Part shown: positions 10,122 through 18,097 of the stretch, in pieces
Layout: each line of letters begins with the position of its first letter
Position numbering within the stretch: the first letter of the stretch is position 1
NCBI GenBank assembly: GCA_014874385.1
Contig: JACWAE010000034.1
Coordinates: 1-62,335 of the forward strand
Source: Dehalococcoidia bacterium
GTDB lineage: Bacteria; Chloroflexota; Dehalococcoidia; SZUA-161
Length of the DNA: 62,335 nucleotides
Reading direction: 5' to 3'
The notes under the pieces: generated by a model
The model's database searches: none
The model's input: only the letters and a program-made list of their open reading frames with translations
Told to the model about the DNA's origin: nothing
Made by a program: the position numbers and the translations under genes

Positions 10122-10841
10122 TTATTTACACTCACAGCAATTGGGGTCTTTCTTCAGTCGGACTTCACTGAATTTCATACTGAGCCCATCATATATCAAG
10201 AGTCTATCTGTGAGCAATTCGCCTGTGCCCAGGATATACTTCAATACTTCGGTGGCCTGAATGCAGCCAATTATTGCAGGGGTAACCCCCACCACAGGAA
10301 TCTTACCCGGTATAACGCCCTGGTATAAGCACCTCAAGCACGCTGTCTTGCCCGGGACTATTGTGGTAGCCCTGCCCTCGAAACCGTAGACTGCTCCGTG
10401 AAACAAGGGCAGCTTTTTCTTGACAGCAACCTGGTTTAGCAGAAGCCTTGCTGGAAGATTGTCCATAGCGTCCACTATCAAATAATCAGCCACAAGGTCG
10501 AATACATTATTCTCATTGATTGTTGCCTTTACAGCCTCTACACTGATATGCGGATTCAGCGCCTCAAGCTTCTCTTTAGCCGAGTCCACCTTATTCCTTC
10601 CTATATCCTTGTCTGAGTGCAGCACCTGACGGTTCAGGTTGCTGAGCTCCACCTTGTCACCATCTATGATTTTGATTCTTCCCACACCGGCTACGGCTAA
10701 ATAGGTCAGAATGGCAGAGCCGAGTCCGCCGGCTCCAGCGACCAAAACCTTTGCCTTCTTAAGTTTACCCTGCCCCGATTTTGACCATCCGGGAATCAGT
10801 ATTTGCCTTTCATATCTGGCTAGTTCTCGTTTGCTGAGCAT
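10122..10841 (-). CDS. E1-like ThiF/MoeB/HesA-family adenylyltransferase
   Basis: A 239-residue enzyme with the N-terminal RYERQILIPGW signature of MoeB/ThiF, an ATP-binding GAGGLGS at about 36-42, the NLNRQ motif, an AMDN segment, and two zinc-binding pairs (CLRC and a C-terminal CCEC). It would activate the C-terminal glycine of the partner MoaD/ThiS-like protein with ATP. The partner is the next gene, 28 bp away. The gap of about 250 bp between this gene and the upstream AOR gene holds two unusual repeats (10870-10936 and 11034-11065). MoeB and ThiF cannot be told apart reliably here; AOR context favours a pterin-cofactor role. Confidence 0.88.
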   Translation of the reverse strand: MLSKRELARYERQILIPGWSKSGQGKLKKAKVLVAGAGGLGSAILTYLAVAGVGRIKIIDGDKVELSNLNRQVLHSDKDIGRNKVDSAKEKLEALNPHISVEAVKATINENNVFDLVADYLIVDAMDNLPARLLLNQVAVKKKLPLFHGAVYGFEGRATTIVPGKTACLRCLYQGVIPGKIPVVGVTPAIIGCIQATEVLKYILGTGELLTDRLLIYDGLSMKFSEVRLKKDPNCCECK

Positions 10842-10869
10842 CTTTCCCTCGCATCAAAAGGAGATATTA

Positions 10870-10936
10870 CCGTTCGTGGTGAGCTTGTCGAACCATGAAC
10901 GGGCCGTTCACCCTTCGACAGGCTCAGGGCGAACGG
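10870..10936. repeat. Inverted pair of 33 bp dispersed palindromic repeats
   Basis: Two 33 bp units, 10870-10902 and 10904-10936, stand head to head with 1 bp between them. Each starts CCGTTC and ends GAACGG. The reverse complement of the second unit matches the first at most positions, including TGAGC, TGTCGAA and TGAACGG, so the pair can fold into a long hairpin. A related element with the GGCTCAGG and GCTCAGGGCGAACGG words sits at 44468-44516. It lies between the AOR gene and the E1-like gene of the same strand. Confidence 0.8.
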
Positions 10937-11033
10937 TTAAAAGTCTATTTTCAAGGCAATGAGCATGATGTCGAAAGCTCTTTGATATTACCGCATTTGG
11001 TTTATCATTGCCAGTGGAGCCTCTTGTTAATAG

Positions 11034-11065
11034 GAGTACCTGTCCCCCGCGGGGGACAGGTACTC
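11034..11065. repeat. Perfect 32 bp palindrome
   Basis: The sequence GAGTACCTGTCCCCCG is followed directly by its exact reverse complement, giving a 32 bp perfect palindrome. It lies 28 bp after the AOR stop codon (minus strand). A transcript would form a very stable GC-rich hairpin, but no U-tract follows on either strand, so it is not a classical intrinsic terminator. It could limit read-through or stabilise the AOR message. Confidence 0.85.
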
Positions 11066-11093
11066 GACTCAAGGAGGGCAGGGAACTTCCGGG

Positions 11094-12947
11094 TTATTTG
11101 TAAAGCCTAGCGGCAAGCTCGGACAGGCCCAGGCTTACCAGTTTTTCCTTCAACGGGCGGCCCTTGGCGTCCAGGCCTCTTGCCTTGTAGTAATCTTTCA
11201 GCATGAGTTCTACATTGGGCACCGAGCCCGCAGCACCACCATCGGGCAGGGGAGTCAGGATCCGCTTCGGCATTCGGTCATCTGCGGCTGTCACCCCCAT
11301 GAGATTGTTCAGACCGCGTTGAAGCATCCAGATACGCTCGCCACACTCCATGACTTCTTTAAGGTCGTAGTCAAAACCGGTGGCGGCCTTCAGTGCCTCG
11401 GCCAGCTCGGTAACCGACATGGACATGAGGCCGAACTGGCACATTGTCGCTGCATTTGACAGCATTGCCACGTTTTCGCATATGACGTTAAGCTCGCCTT
11501 TGCCCTCGTCAGCCTTGGGGTCGTAGCCGCCTGTTATACCAATGTCCGGCCAGGTGGTCCAGCTCGATTCAATCTTGCCTATCTCGGATGCGACGTGGCA
11601 GGCGCCACGGTTTGACATCACGAAACCGAGGCCATGACCATGGGACCCCCGCGAATCGTACAAAGCATACTCGAGTCCTTTAATCTCCACTGTATAATCT
11701 GCCGCATTCTTGCCTATCTTCTTAGCAGCATTTCGGCTGCCCTCCGCCAACACATTGCCGAAGCCTTTGCGGTATGTTATCTTCTCCATCATCGCCAGAA
11801 CATCGTCTGCGTTCCCCCACCTCAACTGACCGCCGTCAAGGTCCTGGGAGGTAATGAGGCCCTTCTCGAAGCACTCCATAGCAAAGGCAATTGTGGCACC
11901 GCAGCTAATGCTGTCCATACCATATCGGTTTGCCATCTCATTCATTTTGAGGATAGCTGCCATGTTTTCAATAACCGTCAGGGAGCCGAAGGCGCCGATT
12001 GTCTCATACTGAGGTCCTGGCCCCTCTTCAATTGCATAGGGCCCCTCAGCCAGCTTGACCGTTCTCTTGCACGCTATGGGACAGGTGTAGCATGCGTGTG
12101 GCTTTGTCAGGTAGGCACCCAGCGCACCGCCGCCGAGCAGCGGCCCCAGCCAGTTGCCGTCGCCCACGGTGTAATTCTTAACCGGCAGAACTCCGGTCAT
12201 AGCATTTACGTCCACCCCCATTGCGGTACCGGCGCCTGTGAGGGCCTGCGTGATGACACTTTCCTTGACCTTGGCCAGGGCATTCTTGCGTACATTCTCG
12301 AACTCTTCCAGATTGGCAGGTATCACTTTGCCCGTCCCACTGATGACAATTGCCTTCAGCTTCTTGGAGCCCATCACCGCACCACCGCCGCAGCGGCTGA
12401 TCGAGCCCCATTTCGTATTCATTATGTTGGCAAACTTTACCAGGTTCTCTCCTGCAGGCCCTATCTCCAGCACGTCTGCTTTGTTACCATGGCGTTTCTT
12501 GAGGATATCCGAGGTCTCATAGATATCTTTTCCCCACAGGTCGGATGCATCCTTAATCTCCACCTTGTCATCCGTTATTACGATATATACAGGCTTCCCG
12601 GAAGTGCCCGATATAGCGATTCCATCGTAGCCTGCCCTCTTCATTTCAGCGGCAAAGTTGCCGCCGGCCGAGCCCTGTCCCCAGATACTAGTTTGTGGCG
12701 ATTTAAAGGCTGCCAGCAGGCGTGAAGATGTGAAAAAGTTAGTTCCTGACAAAGGGCCGCCCATAAGGAAAAGGACGTTCCTGGCGGACAATGGCTCCGT
12801 GTCAGGAGGGACACGGTCAAAGAATAGCTTGGCTGCAAGCCCGGCCCCTCCGATAAACTTTCGCAGCACGTCGTCTTTTATCTGGGTGGTCTTAACAGCG
12901 CCGCTGCTCAGGTCTATGTCCAGTATCTTCCCTTTATAAGTACCCAT
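11094..12947 (-). CDS. Aldehyde:ferredoxin oxidoreductase family protein (tungsten/molybdenum)
   Basis: A 617-residue AOR-family enzyme. The N-terminus MGTYKGKILDIDLSSG and the GGAGLAAKL and GPLSGTNFFTSSR segments are typical of the pterin-binding domain. A CYTCPIAC motif (C-x2-C-x3-C, roughly residue 290) supplies three [4Fe-4S] ligands, and SNAATMCQFG near the C-terminus probably carries the fourth. Such enzymes oxidise aldehydes to acids, or reduce acids, with ferredoxin. ATG 12947 is preferred over the longer frame to 12992 because it has a GGAGGGG site 3 bp upstream and matches the family N-terminus. Its neighbours are an HMG-CoA-synthase-like gene upstream and sulfur-carrier genes downstream. 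The physiological aldehyde is unknown. Confidence 0.9.
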   Translation of the reverse strand: MGTYKGKILDIDLSSGAVKTTQIKDDVLRKFIGGAGLAAKLFFDRVPPDTEPLSARNVLFLMGGPLSGTNFFTSSRLLAAFKSPQTSIWGQGSAGGNFAAEMKRAGYDGIAISGTSGKPVYIVITDDKVEIKDASDLWGKDIYETSDILKKRHGNKADVLEIGPAGENLVKFANIMNTKWGSISRCGGGAVMGSKKLKAIVISGTGKVIPANLEEFENVRKNALAKVKESVITQALTGAGTAMGVDVNAMTGVLPVKNYTVGDGNWLGPLLGGGALGAYLTKPHACYTCPIACKRTVKLAEGPYAIEEGPGPQYETIGAFGSLTVIENMAAILKMNEMANRYGMDSISCGATIAFAMECFEKGLITSQDLDGGQLRWGNADDVLAMMEKITYRKGFGNVLAEGSRNAAKKIGKNAADYTVEIKGLEYALYDSRGSHGHGLGFVMSNRGACHVASEIGKIESSWTTWPDIGITGGYDPKADEGKGELNVICENVAMLSNAATMCQFGLMSMSVTELAEALKAATGFDYDLKEVMECGERIWMLQRGLNNLMGVTAADDRMPKRILTPLPDGGAAGSVPNVELMLKDYYKARGLDAKGRPLKEKLVSLGLSELAARLYK

Positions 12948-13000
12948 TTCCCCTCCTCTGCTCAGAGATAATGCTTTCCTACCGGTATTCAACCAACTAT

Positions 13001-14023
13001 TTAGTAAGGACCGCGCTTTAAGTGCTCCTTCAGCCTCAGATAGGAAATATAAGTTATGTTTTGCTTACGGTTTATATATTTCTGTAAAGGAACGAGCTGT
13101 TTCCTCTTTCGTTCTATTTGATTGCGCACAACCAGGCTCATGGCATTGCTGGCTCCGGAGCCATAGGAAGCGAGCAGTATTGTCTCATCCGGCTTTGCCT
13201 TATCCAGAACGTTAGCCAGGCTGATAAAAGCCGAGCAAGACCCCAGATCACCCACAACCGAGGCCAGGGCAGGTGCCAACTGGCCTTTCTGTATCCCCAG
13301 CTCTTTTGCAGGCAGACTCGGAATTCTCTCATCCGGCTGCGCAAAGACTGTGTAGGTGTAATCTTGAGCCTTCTTGCCCAATTTTTCCAGGAGCCCTTTA
13401 CAGGCCCCGGCCACGTGTGTTTGATAACCGTATTCGCGGTCGAACCTGTAATCAGCCTGGTTTGATACCCACGAGTCTTTGACCGAACGCCACCTATCCA
13501 TAAATAGAGTGGCATAGGTATCTATGCCATCAATCTCTGCTATAGTACCTGTTGTCCCGATAACCATAGCCACAGCCCCAGCGCCGAAGTTGGCATCACC
13601 TTCGGTTCCCGGAGCGGTAGCCCTATCTTCACCGCCGAGTACAAGACCGCACTTTATCCTTTTGGCAGCTATCGCATCCAGACATCCTAGAACGGCGTTG
13701 CCAAGTGCGTTCAGTGAGCCCAGATAATCTATCCTGGTAGTCTCGGGACGCACGCCCAGTATTTCGCCCACAATCGGCGACACATATTGCTCAATATAGG
13801 GTGAAGAAGCAGTGCCGAAGTATATTGCGCCTATTTGCTTCGAGTCAATGGCTGCATGTCTCATTGCGTTGCTGGCCGCCTCGGCAGCCATGGTTACGAC
13901 ATCCTCATCAGCTCCGCAAACAGACTTCTCGCCGGCAGACCAGCTACCCCAAGGGATCGCAATGTCCTTTTGTTCAATCCTAAACTTTGGTATGTACACT
14001 CCATATCCGATAATACCAGCCAC
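13001..14023 (-). CDS. HMG-CoA-synthase-like (thiolase-fold) protein lacking apparent catalytic Cys/His
   Basis: A 340-residue protein whose start, MAGIIGYGVYIPKFRI, is very like archaeal-type HMG-CoA synthase. It keeps the thiolase-superfamily layout, including GEDRATAPGTEGDANFGAGAVA and SYGSGASNAMS. By eye, the segment aligning with the nucleophile motif ACKAGT reads YLGSLNA, and the segment aligning with the VFHQPN histidine reads VFAQPD, so both catalytic residues seem to be absent. True HMG-CoA synthase activity is therefore doubtful. It may be a partner or scaffold for the thiolase and OB-fold proteins encoded just upstream, as in the archaeal thiolase/HMGCS/DUF35 complex. The gap to the upstream thiolase gene is 23 bp. 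Confidence 0.8.
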   Translation of the reverse strand: MAGIIGYGVYIPKFRIEQKDIAIPWGSWSAGEKSVCGADEDVVTMAAEAASNAMRHAAIDSKQIGAIYFGTASSPYIEQYVSPIVGEILGVRPETTRIDYLGSLNALGNAVLGCLDAIAAKRIKCGLVLGGEDRATAPGTEGDANFGAGAVAMVIGTTGTIAEIDGIDTYATLFMDRWRSVKDSWVSNQADYRFDREYGYQTHVAGACKGLLEKLGKKAQDYTYTVFAQPDERIPSLPAKELGIQKGQLAPALASVVGDLGSCSAFISLANVLDKAKPDETILLASYGSGASNAMSLVVRNQIERKRKQLVPLQKYINRKQNITYISYLRLKEHLKRGPY

Positions 14024-14046
14024 ATTTGCCTCCTAAAAATGATGTG

Positions 14047-15237
14047 TTACCTGGAACGAGACAGAATGTTAACTACAGCAGCGCCAAACGCAGGCCCGCC
14101 TACATTCTGTTGCAGGCCGATGCCATTCTTGAGTTTCACCTGACGCTTGTCCGCTTGCTCCCGCAACTGGGTGACGACCTCGAAGATTTGTCCCAGTCCG
14201 GTTGCTGCTATGGGGTGTCCGTGCGCTTTCAAGCCACCGCTGGGGTTGATAGGAAGCTTTCCGTGCATGTCGAACTCGCCGTCCTTAAGTTTTTTGGCAG
14301 CTTCCCCGCTGCGCGCAAAGCCTACATCCTCAATATCCATCAGCTCGGTGTTGGTAAAGCAGTCGTGCAATTCGGCGAAGTCAACATCTTTTGGCTCGAT
14401 GCCTGCCATTTCGAAGGCTCCTTTAGCGGCCCTAACCACGGAAGGCTGCGAAACGAAGCTACTCCTATCCCAAAGTTGGTTGTGGTCTAATCCGAGATGG
14501 CTGCCCCAAACGTAGACAGGCTTATCGGTATATTTCTTGGCCAGGTCAGCGCGACACACAATCGCCGCGGCTGCCCCGTCGGTCTGAGGGCAGCAATCGA
14601 ATAGATGAAGCGGCCAACAGATGACCGGGCTGTTCAGCACGCGCTCTACAGTTATCTCGAACTGATAGTGTGCATACGGGCAGAGGCTGCCGTTATGGTG
14701 ATTCTTGACAGCTACCCTGGCGAAGTCCTCCATAGTGTATCCGAGCTCGTGCATCTGCCTGGTAGCATGCATCGCCTGAATCGCTGGCCCCCCCTGTCCC
14801 ATCATCCACGAGGGGTGGTTGCCTGTCTCCGCGCCGCCGCCGCCGCCAGCGCCGCCCAGGGATTCAGCGGAAGGCTTATCTCTCATTTTCTCTGCGCCCA
14901 GTGCCAGGACAACATCAAATACGCCTGAAGCCACACCCAGGCAGGCGTTTCTGAAGGTGTCGCCTCCGGTGGGACAGGCATTTTCAATTCTGCTGCAAGA
15001 TATGTCAAGGTTGCCGATCATACTTGCCAGAGATTGACCGCCCTGAGCGCCCTGACCTATGAAACCTCCGCTCCACTGTCCAAACCAGGCAGCCTTGATT
15101 TCTTTGGGGTCTATCCCTTTTTCAACGTTTTTCAGACAATTTAGATATGCTTCCTGAATCATATTCTCCAGGCTCTTATCGAACAACTCCCCGAACTTAA
15201 TCATCCCCACCCCGATGACAGCGACCTTGCCTTTCAT
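14047..15237 (-). CDS. SCP-x-type thiolase / acetyl-CoA acetyltransferase-like protein
   Basis: About 396 residues of the SCP2/thiolase type that pairs with OB-fold partners. A nucleophile Cys sits in ENACPTGGD (about residue 88), a second motif is ELHDCFTNTE, and GGLKAHGHPIAATG supplies the catalytic His. The C-terminal QNVGGPAFGAAVV replaces the CGGGxG loop of biosynthetic thiolases, as in SCP-x and steroid-type thiolases or retro-aldolases. ATG 15237 has a GGAGGAGGG site that overlaps the end of the upstream DUF35 gene, whose stop is 1 bp away. That spacing indicates tight coupling and a likely thiolase-DUF35 complex. Cleavage of a beta-ketoacyl-CoA or retro-aldol cleavage are both possible. 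Confidence 0.88.
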   Translation of the reverse strand: MKGKVAVIGVGMIKFGELFDKSLENMIQEAYLNCLKNVEKGIDPKEIKAAWFGQWSGGFIGQGAQGGQSLASMIGNLDISCSRIENACPTGGDTFRNACLGVASGVFDVVLALGAEKMRDKPSAESLGGAGGGGGAETGNHPSWMMGQGGPAIQAMHATRQMHELGYTMEDFARVAVKNHHNGSLCPYAHYQFEITVERVLNSPVICWPLHLFDCCPQTDGAAAAIVCRADLAKKYTDKPVYVWGSHLGLDHNQLWDRSSFVSQPSVVRAAKGAFEMAGIEPKDVDFAELHDCFTNTELMDIEDVGFARSGEAAKKLKDGEFDMHGKLPINPSGGLKAHGHPIAATGLGQIFEVVTQLREQADKRQVKLKNGIGLQQNVGGPAFGAAVVNILSRSR

Positions 15238-15238
15238 C

Positions 15239-15643
15239 TTATCCCTCCTCCGCCAGTCTGAACTTGTAACCGTAGACATTGAGTCCTCTATCGGTTAACA
15301 TCTTGCGGAATACCATTTCGACCCTGGTGCCTATTTTGATTTCGTCTGGCGAACCGCATTCGGTCATTATCCCACCATATCTGCCGCCTCCTTCGAGGTC
15401 AACGATAACGGGCAAAATAGGTGGCTCAAACTGGGGTGGGGGTGCCCAGTTTACGCAAAAGGTGTGTATTGCCCCTCTTTTGGGGAGTTTATATTCCTCG
15501 AGATTTTGGCTGCCACATTCATGGCAGATTTTGGTTCGAGGATAACTGATATGGCCACAATCCTGGCACTTGATGCCTACCAGTCTATGGACCTCAGCGT
15601 TAAATCGCCAGAACATTGGCGATGCAGGTGCTGGTTGAGTCAT
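15239..15643 (-). CDS. Zn-ribbon/OB-fold protein (DUF35 family)
   Basis: A 134-residue protein with a zinc ribbon CQDC...CHEC (C-x2-C, 11 residues, C-x2-C) at about residues 25-42 and a C-terminal OB-fold with ILPVIVDLEGGGRYGG and GTRVEMVFRK. DUF35 proteins bind thiolase-superfamily enzymes and help channel CoA intermediates between active sites. It is encoded directly before the thiolase at 14047-15237. ATG 15643 has a TAGGAGG site. The equivalent domain is fused to the C-terminus of the HMG-CoA-synthase-like protein at 18098-19546, so this locus has one free and one fused copy. Confidence 0.88.
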   Translation of the reverse strand: MTQPAPASPMFWRFNAEVHRLVGIKCQDCGHISYPRTKICHECGSQNLEEYKLPKRGAIHTFCVNWAPPPQFEPPILPVIVDLEGGGRYGGIMTECGSPDEIKIGTRVEMVFRKMLTDRGLNVYGYKFRLAEEG

Positions 15644-15694
15644 TACTAAACCTCCTAACTCTATTTTAATACTAAAACTGTCGTTAAGTTAACT

Positions 15695-16891
15695 CTATCG
15701 TGGTAATTCCAGCCCTCGCAAGGCGATAACATTTCTTTGAATCTCGGATGTGCCCCCTCCCATGTTCAAGCTGACACACTCTTGATAAGAGCTTTCAAAC
15801 CTGCCCTTAAGTGGAGCCCATTTAGAGCCGGCCTTCACTTGACCATAGAGACCGAGGATCCGAGAGCCGGCATAGGCCAGGCGCTGTCCCAGCTCGCTTC
15901 CATAGACCTTCCCCGAGCAGGCTGTAACAGCAGCCGGCATAATAAATGCTTCCCCTTTCTGCTGAAGCCAGGCTACCTTGTAGGAGAGAGCAAGGCCTAC
16001 CTCGACCTCGATGGTTAATTGTGAGAGCAGACTTCGGACTAAAGGTTGTTCTGAGAGGGGCTTACCGTTGCGCTTTGTCTCTTTGCAATACTCTACGAGT
16101 TCCTCCAGATTTCGTTTGGCCTCCGCCATAAACCCTATGCTCGATCTTTCAAAGTTCATGGTCATCAGGCTGACATACCAACCCCTGTTCTCCTCTCCCA
16201 CCATGTTTTCCCTGGGCACTTTGACATCGTCGAAGTACATTTCGTTAAACATATGCGTGCCATTCAAAGCTTTCACAGGGCGGAGCTCGATGCCCGGGCT
16301 ACTCATATCCACAAGGAAGAACGAAAGGCCGCGGTGCCGGGGCTGCTCCGGGTCGGTCCTTGCCAGCATGAAGCACCATTGAGCGCGATGCGCACCACTT
16401 GTCCAGGTCTTCTGCCCGTTGATGATATAGTAGTCTCCATTCCTGACGGCCCTTGTCTTCAGGGAAGCCAGGTCGGACCCGGCGTTAGGCTCGCTCCATC
16501 CCTGGCACCACATAGTCTCACCGTGGGCTATGGGCGGCAGGTGCTGCTGCTTCTGCTCCTCATTGCCTGAGGCCAGGAGCGTAGGCGCGAGCATACATAC
16601 TCCTTGTATGTCGATACCTGGCGCTCGATGATACGCCTTGACCTGACTAAACAGGAGTTGCTCCAATATAGAGGCTTCCTGTCCTCCATATGCCTTGGGC
16701 CAGGGGCGGGATATCCAACCCTTCTCTCCTAGTTTTCCGGCTATATAGCAATGGAAGTCCCATGCTTCATCGTTGTCGTAGATGTTTTCTGCACCCAGAG
16801 GTGGCGTCCTTTTCATCTCCTCTCTGAAGAAATTCTCGAATTCCTTCTTTAGCGCTTCTTGCTCAGGAGTGAGACGGAAATCCAATATCAT
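15695..16891 (-). CDS. Acyl-CoA dehydrogenase
   Basis: About 398 residues with the acyl-CoA dehydrogenase layout: N-terminal helices (DFRLTPEQEALKKEF), WCQGWSEPNAGSDLAS, the NGQKTWTSGAHRA flavin-contact segment, and a C-terminal GGGTSEIQRNVIALRGL. The last motif is typical of the subgroup used for branched, cyclic or steroid side-chain substrates rather than the YEGT type. The start is uncertain: GTG 16894, ATG 16891 and TTG 16885 are all in frame, and an AGAGGTG sequence best fits TTG 16885. It lies in the thiolase/OB-fold block and would make a 2-enoyl-CoA there, passing electrons to an ETF such as the one at 36298-38476. Confidence 0.88.
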   Translation of the reverse strand: MILDFRLTPEQEALKKEFENFFREEMKRTPPLGAENIYDNDEAWDFHCYIAGKLGEKGWISRPWPKAYGGQEASILEQLLFSQVKAYHRAPGIDIQGVCMLAPTLLASGNEEQKQQHLPPIAHGETMWCQGWSEPNAGSDLASLKTRAVRNGDYYIINGQKTWTSGAHRAQWCFMLARTDPEQPRHRGLSFFLVDMSSPGIELRPVKALNGTHMFNEMYFDDVKVPRENMVGEENRGWYVSLMTMNFERSSIGFMAEAKRNLEELVEYCKETKRNGKPLSEQPLVRSLLSQLTIEVEVGLALSYKVAWLQQKGEAFIMPAAVTACSGKVYGSELGQRLAYAGSRILGLYGQVKAGSKWAPLKGRFESSYQECVSLNMGGGTSEIQRNVIALRGLELPR

Positions 16892-16915
16892 CACCTCTTT
16901 CTGAGTCTTGCCTGT

Positions 16916-18085
16916 TCAAAGCCCGACAATACAGACGCTGACTGTGGGCGCCAGGGGCTCGTGCCCCATATTGTGAGCGAGGCCCAGCTTGGGATTCTTT
17001 ATCTGACGTTTGCCTGCCCTCCCCTGAAGCTGAAGGTAGAGCTCATACAGCATCCTTATCCCGGAGGCACCGATGGGGTGGCCGAAGCACTTCAGGCCTC
17101 CGTCCGGCTGCACCGGCAGGGCGCCACTGAGTTCAAAAATACCTGCATCAATGTCGTCTTTGACCTTTCCCCTCGGGCTGAACTGAAGGTCTTCCATCGT
17201 TACAGCCTCAGTGATGGAGAAGCAGTCATGTACCTCCGCCATGCTTATTTCCTTGCGGGGGTTCTTGATTCCAGCTTCTTTGTAAGCGGCCATGCCGGCC
17301 CGGTATCCTTCTTCTACATGGGTGAAATCGTAGTCTGTAGTTATGCGGCCGGAGGTGGGACTGGCACATATCTGCAGGGCCTTGATATATACGGGGTCTG
17401 GGCGGAACTTTTTAGCTAAATCGGCGCTCGTTATGATTGCAGCAGCGCCTCCATCGGAGACACCGCAACAATCGAACAGGCCAAGAGGCCAGGCGATAAT
17501 GGGAGCATTCAACACGCGCTCCACGGTCAGTACATTCCTCAGATGTGCCTTGGGATTCAAAGAGCCGTTATAGTGGCTCTTCACAGATATTTTAGCCAGC
17601 ATAGTTTTGCCTTCTTGAGGACTCAAACCATAGCGATGGAAGTACTTGGTTGCCATCATGGCGAACATGCCCGGCATGGTCGCTACGGCATGAGTATGAG
17701 TGATATTATCCATGCCAGGCAGACCACTCATTCCCTCATCCTTGATTTTCTCAAAACCGACAGCAAGGACAATATCGTAAATGCCGGCAGCCACAGAATA
17801 CGAGGCATTTCTCACAGCATCGTGTCCGGAGGCGCAGGCGTTTACTACGTGGCTAACAGGGATGTATTTTAACCTCAGCGGCTCACTGACGGAGCGCCCC
17901 CCGTGTCCGCTGAAAATGCTGCCTGCCCAGGCGGCCTCGACATCTTTAATCTCAATACCAGCATCGGCTAAAGCCTCGTTAACAGCTTCCACAATCAGGT
18001 CGCTGGGGCCCTTGCCCCACAATTCACCAAACCGGGTGCAGCCCATACCTATAATGGCGACCCGGTCTTTAATACTCCCTGACAT
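16916..18085 (-). CDS. SCP-x-type thiolase family protein
   Basis: A 389-residue thiolase paralog. The nucleophile Cys lies in VVNACASGHDAV (about residue 89), with EVHDCFSITEA and GGLKCFGHPIGASG for the catalytic His, and a C-terminus LAHNMGHEPLAPTVSV instead of the CGGG loop. The ATG has an AAAGGAGG site. It lies 12 bp after the HMGCS-OB-fold fusion gene and before the acyl-CoA dehydrogenase. It differs from the thiolase at 14047-15237 through most variable regions, so the two probably act on different chain lengths or intermediates. The nearest OB-fold partner is the fused domain of the upstream gene. Confidence 0.88.
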   Translation of the reverse strand: MSGSIKDRVAIIGMGCTRFGELWGKGPSDLIVEAVNEALADAGIEIKDVEAAWAGSIFSGHGGRSVSEPLRLKYIPVSHVVNACASGHDAVRNASYSVAAGIYDIVLAVGFEKIKDEGMSGLPGMDNITHTHAVATMPGMFAMMATKYFHRYGLSPQEGKTMLAKISVKSHYNGSLNPKAHLRNVLTVERVLNAPIIAWPLGLFDCCGVSDGGAAAIITSADLAKKFRPDPVYIKALQICASPTSGRITTDYDFTHVEEGYRAGMAAYKEAGIKNPRKEISMAEVHDCFSITEAVTMEDLQFSPRGKVKDDIDAGIFELSGALPVQPDGGLKCFGHPIGASGIRMLYELYLQLQGRAGKRQIKNPKLGLAHNMGHEPLAPTVSVCIVGL

Positions 18086-18097
18086 ATCTTGCCTCCT

